A model generated the notes under the pieces. It saw nothing but the letters and a program-made list of their open reading frames with translations. It had not been told where the DNA came from and did no database searches. The position numbers and the translations under genes are program-made. From JAGWBG01 sp034421095 (GTDB taxonomy: Bacteria > Chloroflexota > Dehalococcoidia > Lucifugimonadales > JAGWBF01): 60,506 bases of DNA. Below are positions 16,017-24,481 of this stretch, piece by piece; the first letter of the stretch is position 1, and each line of letters starts with the position of its first letter. The stretch lies in contig DAOUKR010000010.1 in assembly GCA_034421095.1 (NCBI GenBank), forward strand, positions 1-60,506. The letters run 5' to 3'.

Positions 16017-17036
16017 TTAACCCCCCGTCCTGCTGCCGGGCAAGCTCAGCGCCATAACCTCCAGGGCCAGACGCGCGTTGGCGTTGTGGTCCAGCGCCTC
16101 AAGGGTGGTCAGGAGCACCTTGATAAAGGCCACCACTTGGGCCGTGGAAAGCTCGGCTGCCCTGAGGCGCAGAACGTCCGACCAGTCTGCGTTATGAATG
16201 TACTCCTCGGCGCCTTCTTTGATTAGCAGCAAGTCTCTCCACCACCTCAGCCACAGGCGTAATACGTCCCTGGCCTCATCCCGGTTCCTGTAGAACAGAG
16301 AGCCAAGGTCCGAAGCATAGCCGAAGCGCTCTTCCAGGCCGGATACCGAAAGCCCCGAGATTCGTTCCAGCTCTTCCTTGCGTTTCTCCATAATTGAAGG
16401 GTCGCCGGCGGCGGAGATAGCCCATCCCGGGCACCCCAGAGAGAGCCGTGCCAGCATTTCCGACTCCTCCCGGTCTAGGGAATGGGTCTCAACCAGCTCC
16501 TTTGCTATCTCCGAGAAGGGCAGGGGTTTCAGCTCCAGCCGGCGGCATCGGGAGAGTATGGTGGGGAGGAGAGCGCCTTCCTGGGAGGTAAGCAAGATTA
16601 TCATTACCTGGGGTGGAGGCTCCTCCAGGGTCTTTAGAAGGGCGTTGGCGGCCTCCTCGCTCATGCGCTCGGCGCCATCGAAGATGAACACCCGGTGACT
16701 GCCCTCGTATGGTTTCAGGCTGGCCTGACGCTCTATCTCCCTTACGTCACCAATCCCAATCTCTTTTCGGGACGGCCCGTCATCTTCCCCGCGTCCTACC
16801 CCAATCACCAGCACGTCGGCGTGTTGAGCGGAGGCTATACGCCGGCACTGGCCGCATTGCCCGCAAGGAGCCTGCTCCGGAGAGAGGCAGTTCACCGCCT
16901 GGGCCATATTCATGGCGAGAGTGCCCTTGCCGACCTGGGGAGGGCCTACCAAGAGGTAGGAGTGGGCGTACCGGCCTTCCTTGATGCTTTTGTCTAGCTG
17001 CCTCAACAGGGGGTCATGGCCCCGTACCTGCCACAT
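16017..17036 (-). CDS. holB: DNA polymerase III clamp-loader delta' subunit
   Basis: 339 residues from the ATG at 17036. It begins WQVRGHDPLLRQLDKSI and has a Walker A motif, GPPQVGKGT, in the AAA+ domain. A zinc module is present (CGQCGQC). EEPPPQVMIILLTSQ and the SRC motif LSRCRRLEL are typical of delta'/tau. The C-terminal third is helical, as in the clamp-loader collar. It lies convergent to the HNH gene. A slightly longer start is possible. Confidence 0.9.
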   Translation of the reverse strand: MWQVRGHDPLLRQLDKSIKEGRYAHSYLLVGPPQVGKGTLAMNMAQAVNCLSPEQAPCGQCGQCRRIASAQHADVLVIGVGRGEDDGPSRKEIGIGDVREIERQASLKPYEGSHRVFIFDGAERMSEEAANALLKTLEEPPPQVMIILLTSQEGALLPTILSRCRRLELKPLPFSEIAKELVETHSLDREESEMLARLSLGCPGWAISAAGDPSIMEKRKEELERISGLSVSGLEERFGYASDLGSLFYRNRDEARDVLRLWLRWWRDLLLIKEGAEEYIHNADWSDVLRLRAAELSTAQVVAFIKVLLTTLEALDHNANARLALEVMALSLPGSRTGG

Positions 17037-17238
17037 CGCCCATGTATTATGCCGGTTGGGTCGGTGAATACTCAAGGAGTCCCGCACCCCTGATTCGGGG
17101 CCTTCCCAAAATCTCCCCCTGAAGTACCCCTGCGTGCAGATGGGGCCCCATGGTGTTGACGACCTTCGAGAGCATCACTACAATTGCTTGGTCAAGCCTT
17201 CGGGCCAATAGATAGACTTGTATCCAGGGGATTGCAAC

Positions 17239-18261
17239 GTGAAACTTGTCTTGAGTGTAGTTGACCAATCACCGGTCCGGGATGGAGGCACCGCAGCCCA
17301 GGCCCTGCAGGAGACCATTGACCTGGCGGTTGCGACGGAAGCCCTGGGCTACCAACGCTACTGGCTGGCTGAACATCACAACATTTCCAACTTCGCAGGG
17401 ACCAGCCCGGAAATACTCATCGGGCAAGTGGCAGCCCACACAAAAAGGATACGGGTGGGCAGCGGCGGCGTAATGCTATCCCACTACAGCTCGCTCAAGG
17501 TGGCCGAAAATTTCCGCATCCTGGAGTCCCTGTACCCTGAACGAATTGATTTGGGCATTGGGCGCGCTCCGGGGAGCGACCAGATTACGGCCGCAGCCCT
17601 GGCTTACCCCGGTCAACCCAGGGACGTGCAGCATTTTCCCCGGCAGGTACACGATCTGCTCCGGTACCTGTCCAATGACGTGGAACCAGGCCATGTATTC
17701 TCCGAGGTGCGAGCGGGTCCGGGGGACTCCACAATGCCCGATGTCTGGCTGCTGGGTTCAAGGTATGAAAGCGCCTACATGGCAGCCCAGATGGGCCTTC
17801 CCTTCGCCTATGCTCACTTCTTCGGTATCGGGGTCCATGAAGGCCCGACCATCGTTGAAGGGTACCGGAAGTATTTTCAGCCATCGGCATACTTGTCGGA
17901 GCCCAAGATCAACGTGGGGGTACAGGTGCTCTGCGCGGATACCGAGGAGGAAGCCTTGCGGGTGGCCGCCAGCCGGAACCTCGCCAGGCTCCAATCGGTC
18001 CGTGGTATGGCAAAGGGCATTCCGAAGGTGGAGGACGCGTTGTCTTACCAGTACGGAAGCAACGAGTTGGCCTTTATCTCTCAGTACACCAAGAATTGTC
18101 TTGACGGCGACCCCCAACAGGTGAAGGAGGGGTTGGAAGCCATCGCAGAAAGCTATCAGACCCCCGACCTCAGCATCGTCACGATATGCCACGGTTTCGC
18201 CGAGCGGGTCCGCTCTTATGAGCTGGTAGCTGAGGCATGTGGGATTAACAACAAGGACTGA
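17239..18261 (+). CDS. LLM-class (luciferase-like) flavin-dependent oxidoreductase
   Basis: 340 residues from a GTG at 17239 with AGGGG upstream. The TIM-barrel luciferase fold is recognisable from LSVVDQSPVRDG, YWLAEHHNISNFAGTSPEIL, SGGVMLSHYSSLKVAENFR and DLGIGRAPGSD. These match the MsnO8/YhbW-like branch of FMN-dependent monooxygenases. It is more distant from the three other LLM proteins in the window (32410, 33416, 37790). The substrate is unknown. It stands as a single gene. Confidence 0.88.
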   Translation: MKLVLSVVDQSPVRDGGTAAQALQETIDLAVATEALGYQRYWLAEHHNISNFAGTSPEILIGQVAAHTKRIRVGSGGVMLSHYSSLKVAENFRILESLYPERIDLGIGRAPGSDQITAAALAYPGQPRDVQHFPRQVHDLLRYLSNDVEPGHVFSEVRAGPGDSTMPDVWLLGSRYESAYMAAQMGLPFAYAHFFGIGVHEGPTIVEGYRKYFQPSAYLSEPKINVGVQVLCADTEEEALRVAASRNLARLQSVRGMAKGIPKVEDALSYQYGSNELAFISQYTKNCLDGDPQQVKEGLEAIAESYQTPDLSIVTICHGFAERVRSYELVAEACGINNKD

Positions 18262-18297
18262 ATTCATGGCCAATTCAGCCATTATTCCTCAGGCCTA

Positions 18298-18326
18298 TTG
18301 CAATAGCAACTTTTAGATATTATAAT
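18298..18326 (+). promoter_or_regulatory. sigma-70 promoter for the zinc-ribbon gene
   Basis: TTGCAA (18298-18303), exactly 17 bases, then TATAAT (18321-18326). The predicted start near 18333 leaves an mRNA leader of about 105 bases before the GTG at 18438. This is one of the best matches to consensus in the window. Confidence 0.75.
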
Positions 18327-18437
18327 ACGGTTCGGCACAAGTTAAGGTTACCTGTTGGCAGTTTCCCTCTCCATTTACCTCTGGCGCCGGATGACCTGGA
18401 CTGAGCCAATTCAAATCCTAGACAAGGAGGTTGTCCG

Positions 18438-18737
18438 GTGACGCTTTCTGATAAGACCCTCACGTGTGTGGAATGTGGCACCACGTTCACTTTCACGGTA
18501 GGCGAGCAGGAGTTCTTCGCTTCCAGGGGCTATACCAACGAGCCGAAGCGATGCCCCGAATGTCGTGAGTCGCGCAGGTCCCAACAGCGAGGCTTCCGCC
18601 AAGCCGAACGGGAAATGCACCCGGCCGTCTGCGCCCAGTGTGGGGTTGACACCATGGTCCCCTTCAGGCCGCGCGGCGACAGGCCCGTGTACTGTAGCGA
18701 CTGCTTCAGCACAATGCGGTCAAACACCTACCGCTAA
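18438..18737 (+). CDS. zinc-ribbon protein with two CxxC...CxxC modules
   Basis: 99 residues from a GTG at 18438 with AAGGAGG 7 bases upstream. The N-terminal module has CVECG, a phenylalanine-rich TFTFTVGEQEFFASRGY stretch, then CPECRESRR, the pattern of the CxxC-x(n)-CPxCR zinc-ribbon family. The C-terminal module is CAQCGVDTMVPF ... CSDCF. The family is small, abundant and of unknown exact role, perhaps nucleic-acid binding. A strong promoter, long leader and strong terminator surround it, so it is a free-standing and probably highly expressed gene. Confidence 0.85.
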   Translation: MTLSDKTLTCVECGTTFTFTVGEQEFFASRGYTNEPKRCPECRESRRSQQRGFRQAEREMHPAVCAQCGVDTMVPFRPRGDRPVYCSDCFSTMRSNTYR

Positions 18738-18750
18738 CGTCGGGACACAC

Positions 18751-18793
18751 GAGGGGAGCCACCATACATAATGGTGGCTCCCCTCTTTGCTTT
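18751..18793 (+). terminator. Rho-independent terminator
   Basis: GAGGGGAGCCACCAT (18751-18765), loop ACATA, and the exact complement (18771-18785) form a 15-bp perfect stem followed by TTTGCTTT. It ends the zinc-ribbon transcript and could also serve the convergent gene at 18817. Confidence 0.88.
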
Positions 18794-18816
18794 ATCCCGC
18801 GCCACGATACGGGCAT

Positions 18817-19104
18817 TTAGCCTGCTACCTCAAAGCGCTCCGATTCAGGTGGCCTGGCCCATAGCTCGTCTGCCCCAGCCATGGCCGTGGCTCGCTCCGG
18901 GCTGGCCCTCCAGTCATCGTATATCTCGTTGCTCTCCCAGGTGACCAGCGTTGTAATCTTGGTGGGGTCGCTTAGAGAGACCATAGTCCGCCGGCTGCCA
19001 TACCCGGGGGCCTTGCTCTGTGCGAGGCCATTGCGGTCCAGAAGCGCCCGGGCCTCGGTTACCTTGTCCTCCTTGGCCCAGTGGTGGGTCAGAACCCCAA
19101 TCAT
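18817..19104 (-). CDS. antibiotic biosynthesis monooxygenase (ABM)-like small protein
   Basis: 95 residues. The ferredoxin-like ABM fold is suggested by an initial strand (MIGVLTHHWAK), a helix (KVTEARALLDRNGLA), and a second strand with ITTLVTWESNEIYDDWRASPE. This is the dimeric alpha+beta barrel pattern. Members range from quinol monooxygenases to non-catalytic stress proteins. Function here is open. It is a single gene between a terminator and the divergent MFS gene. Confidence 0.65.
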   Translation of the reverse strand: MIGVLTHHWAKEDKVTEARALLDRNGLAQSKAPGYGSRRTMVSLSDPTKITTLVTWESNEIYDDWRASPERATAMAGADELWARPPESERFEVAG

Positions 19105-19260
19105 GCTACCCTCCTATACGTCCTATCTGATTAGTCTTAGGGCATTATAGTGTTGGCTTGAGGCTGTGTCCAGGTCTCCGATGTGTTAGACTCATGCCCA
19201 TGTCTTGGGAAGCAAATCTACTCACCCCGCCTTGCATGGCGCGAGCATCGTTATTGGGCA

Positions 19261-20517
19261 ATGTCTACTACCGATAGCCCCGGTGACCCAAAGCTCCCGA
19301 CCAGGCAGTCCAGCTACAGCCGGATTGTTGCCGCCCTGCGCTACCCGGATTTTCGGGTGCTATGGATTGCCACAGTACCCAACCAGCTAGGACAGGGTAT
19401 ACAACAGGTGCTCCTGGGCTGGCTGGTATTTGAGATGACCAACTCCAGTGGGATGGTGGGGGTTGCCTTCGCCGTGCGTTCAGCCCCCAACCTCATCGTG
19501 GGGTTCGCTGCCGGGTCGGTCACCGACCGGTTGGACCGGCGCACCATAATGCGGATTTCCACGTGGGGTATGCTGCTGCTCAGCCTCGTCCTGGCTCTCC
19601 TGCTGTACGATGACAGGTTGACCGTATGGCATCTGATGGTCGCCACCTTCTTCATGGGAACTTTACAGGCCTTTTACATGACGTCCCGCCAGGCTTACGT
19701 GTATGACGTTGTTGGGTCCGGTGGAGTGGTAAATGGCATCGCCCTGGTTTTTCTGGCCCAGCTAGTTGGCGGGATATTCGGGGCATTCCTGGCCGGATGG
19801 AGCATAGACTGGTGGGGGCCGGGTACGTCCTTCATGGTGATGGGCATAAGTTACGCCGTGGGAGCCTTCGGCCTGTACGGTCTGCGGTTTCGGGGTGAGT
19901 CGGCCCCACAGACCAGGGAGCCCATGTCTCAAAACCTGCTCAACTACTTCAGGGAGCTGAAGACCAACCGTGTGATGTTGAGTCTGATGATTTCCACCAC
20001 GGCGGCGGAGGTGTTGGGGTTCTCCCATCAGGTCATGCTGCCGGTCCTGGCCAAGGAAGTGCTGAACGTAGGCCCTACCGGTCTGGGCGTGCTCACCGCC
20101 TTCCGATTCGTGGGCGGGGCGCTGGGAGCCGCAGTGTTGACCGCGCTTGGAGATGTGCGGCGTCGTGGCCTGCTGTTGCTGGTGGTGCTGGTGCTGTTCG
20201 GGGCAGGCCAGGTGCTTCTATCCCAGTCATCCGTCTTCTGGATGGCCCTGCTATTCGTCACCTTCATCAACGTCATGGCCACGGCCACCGACATCCTTCA
20301 CCAGATATTGCTCCAATTCAGTGTCCCCAACCAGCAGCGGGGACGGGCTATGGGTTCCTGGATAGTAGGCATCGGGACCGCACCGGTGGGACAACTGGAG
20401 ATTGGCTATCTGGCCGCAGTTACCAATGCCCGCCTGGCTCTGCTTACCAACGGTATTGGCCTTGCCGTCCTGGCAGTTGTTCTGGGCCTGCTTCTGCCGC
20501 GCCTGCGCCGCCTGTAG
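19261..20517 (+). CDS. MFS transporter, MFS_3 group
   Basis: 418 residues from the ATG at 19261. The N-terminal LRYPDFRVLWIATVPNQLGQG and the motif A loop TDRLDRRTIMR match the same exporter group as the gene at 11064. About 12 helices are present. TSRQAYVYDVVG stands where the other protein has the TPARQSVFP signature. The substrate is unknown. No obvious operon partner. Confidence 0.84.
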   Translation: MSTTDSPGDPKLPTRQSSYSRIVAALRYPDFRVLWIATVPNQLGQGIQQVLLGWLVFEMTNSSGMVGVAFAVRSAPNLIVGFAAGSVTDRLDRRTIMRISTWGMLLLSLVLALLLYDDRLTVWHLMVATFFMGTLQAFYMTSRQAYVYDVVGSGGVVNGIALVFLAQLVGGIFGAFLAGWSIDWWGPGTSFMVMGISYAVGAFGLYGLRFRGESAPQTREPMSQNLLNYFRELKTNRVMLSLMISTTAAEVLGFSHQVMLPVLAKEVLNVGPTGLGVLTAFRFVGGALGAAVLTALGDVRRRGLLLLVVLVLFGAGQVLLSQSSVFWMALLFVTFINVMATATDILHQILLQFSVPNQQRGRAMGSWIVGIGTAPVGQLEIGYLAAVTNARLALLTNGIGLAVLAVVLGLLLPRLRRL

Positions 20518-20562
20518 GCCACCACAGAGGGGAGAGAAGACTTTGGAAAGGCTTGCCTGCAA

Positions 20563-20952
20563 CTAGGAGGGAGCTTGGGGTGAGTGGTGTACCTTCATGT
20601 CGAGCAACTCCTTCAGGAGCACGCGATGACAGTTGGTGTCGGGTCTTGTCAGGTCCTCGTGGCAGAGCAAGGTTACAACGCCGTGCGCCCTCTCCAGGCG
20701 CTCCACCTCCTCCAGTAACGCCCGCCCGACCTCCGTACCCCCTACCTGTTCTCTATAGAGGTGGGAGAAAGCCTGCCAGTCTATTTTGCCCTCCCTGAGT
20801 TTCCCCAGAAGGGCCGATGATGGCCCCAACTCTTTGAGCCACCCGTCTACCCGGGTCTTGCGTACTCCGCGAGGCCAGCGCCGCATCACCAGCAGCCGGT
20901 ATCCGTCCTCCGGTCCGATGGCGTCGTGGTAAATGCTCTTGGTCTTGATCAC
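20563..20952 (-). CDS. DUF488-family protein
   Basis: 129 residues if it starts at the GTG at 20952; the longer frame would overlap the ABC ATPase gene. The family pattern is plain: IKTKSIYHDAIGPEDGYRLLVMRRWPRGV, abbreviated here to its key parts YRLLVMRRWPRG, then WLKELGPS, FSHLYREQV, and VTLLCHEDL. Members are small proteins of unknown function. It starts 16 bases after the ABC ATPase stop and is probably the last gene of that operon. Confidence 0.8.
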   Translation of the reverse strand: MIKTKSIYHDAIGPEDGYRLLVMRRWPRGVRKTRVDGWLKELGPSSALLGKLREGKIDWQAFSHLYREQVGGTEVGRALLEEVERLERAHGVVTLLCHEDLTRPDTNCHRVLLKELLDMKVHHSPQAPS

Positions 20953-20968
20953 CTTGACCGTCTGCCGA

Positions 20969-21727
20969 TTACAGAATTTGGGACAGGAAGAGCTTGGTGC
21001 GGTCGTTCTGGGGGTCCTCGAAGATTTGCTCAGGCGAGCCTTCCTCGACGATGACACCCTGGTCGAACATCATCATGCGGTCCGCTACCTCTCGTGCGAA
21101 TCCCATCTCGTGAGACACCACAATCATCGTCATCCCGGAGGTGGCGAGTTCCTGCATCACGTCCAGCACCTCCTTGATCATCTCCGGGTCGAGGGCCGAG
21201 GTTGGCTCATCGAACAGCATGATGTTGGGCTGCATTGCAAGGGCCCTGGCTATCGCTACCCTCTGCTGCTGACCGCCGGAAAGCTGGGACGGGTACTTGT
21301 CCGACTGGTCGGGAATCCCCACCCGCTCCAGCAACTCGATGGCGGTCTGCTGCGCCTCGGACTCGGGCATCTTGCGCACCTTCATCGGCGCCAGGGTGAT
21401 GTTGCTCATCACAGTCAGGTGTGGGAACAGGTTGAAGGACTGGAACACCATACCCACGTCCCGCCTTATGGCGTCAATGTTCCGCAGGTCGTTGGTCAGC
21501 TCTATGCCGTCAACGATAATCTGGCCCCGCTGGTGCTCTTCCAGCCGGTTGATGGTGCGGATGAAGGTGGACTTTCCCGACCCCGACGGTCCGAACACCA
21601 CCACGACCTCCGCTTTCTTGATATTTGTGGTAATGCCTCTCAGGGCGTGATAGTTGCCGAACCACTTGTGCACGTCTCGGCAGATGATGATGTCTTCGCC
21701 GAATTCCTTCGCTTTTGTCTCAGCCAT
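20969..21727 (-). CDS. aapP: polar amino acid ABC transporter ATPase
   Basis: 252 residues from the ATG at 21727 with GGGAGGAA upstream. Walker A is GPSGSGKST, the signature is LSGGQQQRVAIARALAM, Walker B is IMLFDEPTSALDPE, and the switch histidine follows in MIVVSHEMGFA. This matches the GlnQ/AapP group that powers uptake of polar amino acids. It follows two permease genes and a binding-protein gene in the order of the aapJQMP operon. Confidence 0.93.
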   Translation of the reverse strand: MAETKAKEFGEDIIICRDVHKWFGNYHALRGITTNIKKAEVVVVFGPSGSGKSTFIRTINRLEEHQRGQIIVDGIELTNDLRNIDAIRRDVGMVFQSFNLFPHLTVMSNITLAPMKVRKMPESEAQQTAIELLERVGIPDQSDKYPSQLSGGQQQRVAIARALAMQPNIMLFDEPTSALDPEMIKEVLDVMQELATSGMTMIVVSHEMGFAREVADRMMMFDQGVIVEEGSPEQIFEDPQNDRTKLFLSQIL

Positions 21728-21806
21728 GGTTCCTCCCGGCGCGCTTGCGCGTGCTTTCGTCTGATTGGCGGCATGACTCGGGCCTGTGTTGCGGCAACCG
21801 GCTACA

Positions 21807-23072
21807 TCACCGCTCCCCCACGCCAAGGTCCCGCTCTATGTGCCGGCTCACGTAGGACATCCCATAGGTGAATATCCAGAACACCAGGGCCAGGAAGATG
21901 AACAACTCCTTGGCGCTGCCCAGGTACTCGACATTGCCCTGGATGAAGGCCCGGCTGATCTCCACCACGTCCAGCATTCCGATGATATATACCAGGCTGG
22001 TGTCTTTGAACAGGGAGATGAACTGGCCAACGATGGCGGGTATCACGTTGCGAATGGCCTGGGGCAGTGAAATCAGCAAGGTAGTTTGCCAGCTGGCCAG
22101 ACCCAGGGCGCGGGCCGCTTCTGCCTGCCCCCGGTTCAGGGCCTGAAGCCCTCCCCGGACATTCTCGGCCATGTAGGCCGAACTGAACAAAGTGATGATT
22201 ATAGCGGCGCGGAACAGGGAGTTCTGGGGGAAGTTCTCGGGGAAGGCCAGGGGCACCAGTACCTGGGACATGAACAGCAGGGTTATCAGAGGCACCCCGC
22301 GGAATATTTCTATGAACACCACGCACAGCAGCTTTACCACGGGCAGGTTGCTGCGTCGGCCCAGTGCCAGGGCGATTCCGATGGGCAGGCTAAGGGCAAT
22401 GCCTGCGACCGCCAGCAGCAGGTTCAGCATCAGCCCGCCCCAGTAGAGCACAGACACTGTCTGAAGACCTGGCACCCCGGGCAGCCCTCGCAGCAGCACC
22501 AGGGCCACTATAAAGGCGACGACGGTTGTGATGGACACCCGCTTTATCGTTCCCAGGGGAGTGTAGCGGGCAATGGCCCAGCCCAGGCCCAGGGCGGGCA
22601 GGTTGGCCACCAACAGCAGGCGCACGTCCAGACCCATAGTATCGAAGCTGTAGGGGAGCAGGGCGAACAGGGACAGCACCACGGCCACGCCTATGGCGAT
22701 GCGCTTCGTCAGTCCACTGCCGACCACTCCCCATCCCATGCCCAGCAGGGCAGTCGCCATCAACAGCACGGCCTGGGGTCGCCAGAAGCAGTTCTGGCCG
22801 GGACACGCGGCCTCTATGTTGTACTGTCCGATTACCATCCGGCCGCCGAGGGTGCTTATGACGGTCCAATCGGCGCCGACGATAATCCAGCGCAGCCCAT
22901 AGACGAGGGCTAACCCGATGACCGCGGCGGCCACCAGCGTTAGCAGGCTGTTATACCACTCGCTGAACAGGTTCTCCCGCAGCCAGGCGACCGCGCCCCT
23001 GTTGAGAAGCGGCGGCGGCAGGGGCCGGCCTGGCTCCATTCCACCGGGGTCCATCTGAACGTTCGATGCCAT
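21807..23072 (-). CDS. aapM: amino acid ABC transporter permease (AapM-like)
   Basis: 421 residues, longer than simple HisM/GlnP permeases (about 220). The N-terminal half holds extra membrane helices as in AapM. The last 220 residues are the BPD_transp_1 domain, with SLPIGIALALGR and the EAA loop ENVRGGLQALNRGQAEAARALGLAS (key residues E, G, A and G). It pairs with the permease encoded immediately upstream. Confidence 0.9.
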   Translation of the reverse strand: MASNVQMDPGGMEPGRPLPPPLLNRGAVAWLRENLFSEWYNSLLTLVAAAVIGLALVYGLRWIIVGADWTVISTLGGRMVIGQYNIEAACPGQNCFWRPQAVLLMATALLGMGWGVVGSGLTKRIAIGVAVVLSLFALLPYSFDTMGLDVRLLLVANLPALGLGWAIARYTPLGTIKRVSITTVVAFIVALVLLRGLPGVPGLQTVSVLYWGGLMLNLLLAVAGIALSLPIGIALALGRRSNLPVVKLLCVVFIEIFRGVPLITLLFMSQVLVPLAFPENFPQNSLFRAAIIITLFSSAYMAENVRGGLQALNRGQAEAARALGLASWQTTLLISLPQAIRNVIPAIVGQFISLFKDTSLVYIIGMLDVVEISRAFIQGNVEYLGSAKELFIFLALVFWIFTYGMSYVSRHIERDLGVGER

Positions 23073-23116
23073 TGATTATCTTCTCTGTACGCCGGATGTT
23101 TTCATAGTTATGAAGG

Positions 23117-24313
23117 TCAGAAACGTATGCGTCTGTTGTACAGGTTGCCGATTAGCGAGTAGGTCAGGCTCAGGACCAGGTAGGCAATCATTAGCATGAG
23201 GAATATGGACACCGCCGGCGCCGTCTGGGTCATGGTCTTGGCCACGTTGGTCAGGTCGGAATATCCGATGGCCCCGGCAAGGCTGCTGTTCTTGGTCAGG
23301 TTCAGGTATTGGCTGATGAGGGGGGGCACGATGACCCGCATTGCCTGGGGAAAGGTTACGTGGCGCAGGGCCGTCATGCCTGACAAGCCGAGGGCGCGGG
23401 CCGATTCCCGCTGCCCCCTGTTTACCGATTGTATGCCGGCCCGCACGATCTCGGCGATAAAGGCCGCCGTGTACATTACAAGGCCCACCATCAGGGTAAT
23501 CAACGCCCCGGGTAACACGAATCCCCCTTCGACTCGCCCGAAGGGCTCCTGCGGGTCCGGCACAGTTATGCTGAACGGTGCGGCTCCCGTGGCGACGCTG
23601 AGGACGCCCCAGGCGACGGCCCCGACCAGGAAGGTTATTGCGAAGCCCGACAGTACGGGATAGGATGCCGAGCCTGTCCGCACCTCCCGGTCCATCAGCC
23701 GGCGGTAGGCAAAGACGCCTGCGCCGATGCCACCTGCGGCCACCAGGGCCCATATCAGGGCACCCGCGAGGCCGCTGGGCGAAAGAAAGGGAATGGCAAG
23801 GTAGCGGTTGTTCAGGAACACCAGGTCGGCGACGGAGTAGGAGTCCTGCCACACAGGCAGTTCCACCACTATGTAGAACCAGAAGAAGAGCTGCACCAGC
23901 AACGGTACGTTTCTGAAGAACTCGATATAGGCCAGCGCTATCTTGGATACCAGCCAGTTGCCCGATATTCGCGCCACCCCCACCACGATGCCCAGAGCAG
24001 TGGCCAGGACTACGCCCACCACAGACACGAGCAATGTGTTGGTAAAGGCGACGATGAAGGCATACAGAAATGAGTCCGAGGAATCATAGGACAGGAAGGA
24101 ATGGCCGATGGGCGTCTGATACTCCCGGTCTAGGAAGCTGAACCCGTGAGGTATCTCCCGGTCCTGGATGGCGTTGCCGATGTTGGCGAAGAACCAGACG
24201 ACCAGGACGACGACCAGCACGCCCGACACTATCTGAGTCGTCCACTGGACGACCTGGACGTGCCGCCACAGGGGTATGCCCTTGTAGCTCAGAGCGCGAA
24301 TCAACGCTTCCAT
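23117..24313 (-). CDS. aapQ: amino acid ABC transporter permease (AapQ-like)
   Basis: 398 residues from the ATG at 24313; a TTG at 24319 is an alternative. It has an N-terminal extra helix and the AapQ-type sequence IEFFRNVPLLVQLFFWY-like (here FRNVPLLVQLFFWFYIV). The EAA loop is AGIQSVNRGQRESARALGLS. A periplasmic insertion near DREYQTPIGHSF is also typical of AapQ. It lies after a terminator-like hairpin downstream of the binding-protein gene, so it may be expressed less than that protein. Confidence 0.9.
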   Translation of the reverse strand: MEALIRALSYKGIPLWRHVQVVQWTTQIVSGVLVVVLVVWFFANIGNAIQDREIPHGFSFLDREYQTPIGHSFLSYDSSDSFLYAFIVAFTNTLLVSVVGVVLATALGIVVGVARISGNWLVSKIALAYIEFFRNVPLLVQLFFWFYIVVELPVWQDSYSVADLVFLNNRYLAIPFLSPSGLAGALIWALVAAGGIGAGVFAYRRLMDREVRTGSASYPVLSGFAITFLVGAVAWGVLSVATGAAPFSITVPDPQEPFGRVEGGFVLPGALITLMVGLVMYTAAFIAEIVRAGIQSVNRGQRESARALGLSGMTALRHVTFPQAMRVIVPPLISQYLNLTKNSSLAGAIGYSDLTNVAKTMTQTAPAVSIFLMLMIAYLVLSLTYSLIGNLYNRRIRF

Positions 24314-24420
24314 TGACAACTTACCCTACCCAATCCCTGGTGCATAGTGCCCAATTGTAATACATATTGGGTGGATTTGCCATAGTCGCAGGGTTGGACA
24401 CAGAGCATAGGGCGACAATC

Positions 24421-24457
24421 GAAAAAGAGGAGGCGACCGGCCAAGCCGGTCGCCTCC
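24421..24457 (-). terminator. intra-operon terminator after the binding-protein gene
   Basis: On the minus strand a 13-bp perfect stem, GGAGGCGACCGGC with its complement (24429-24441 and 24445-24457), is followed by TCTTTTTC. It lies 25 bases past the binding-protein stop and before the permease genes. Partial termination here would give more binding protein than permease. Confidence 0.8.
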
Positions 24458-24481
24458 AGGTATTCCAATAGTTGACTGAAA

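Noticed and set aside
20933..21871. 312-residue open frame on the plus strand, His and Leu rich
   Set aside because: Mirror of the ABC ATPase gene, a common result in GC-rich genes.
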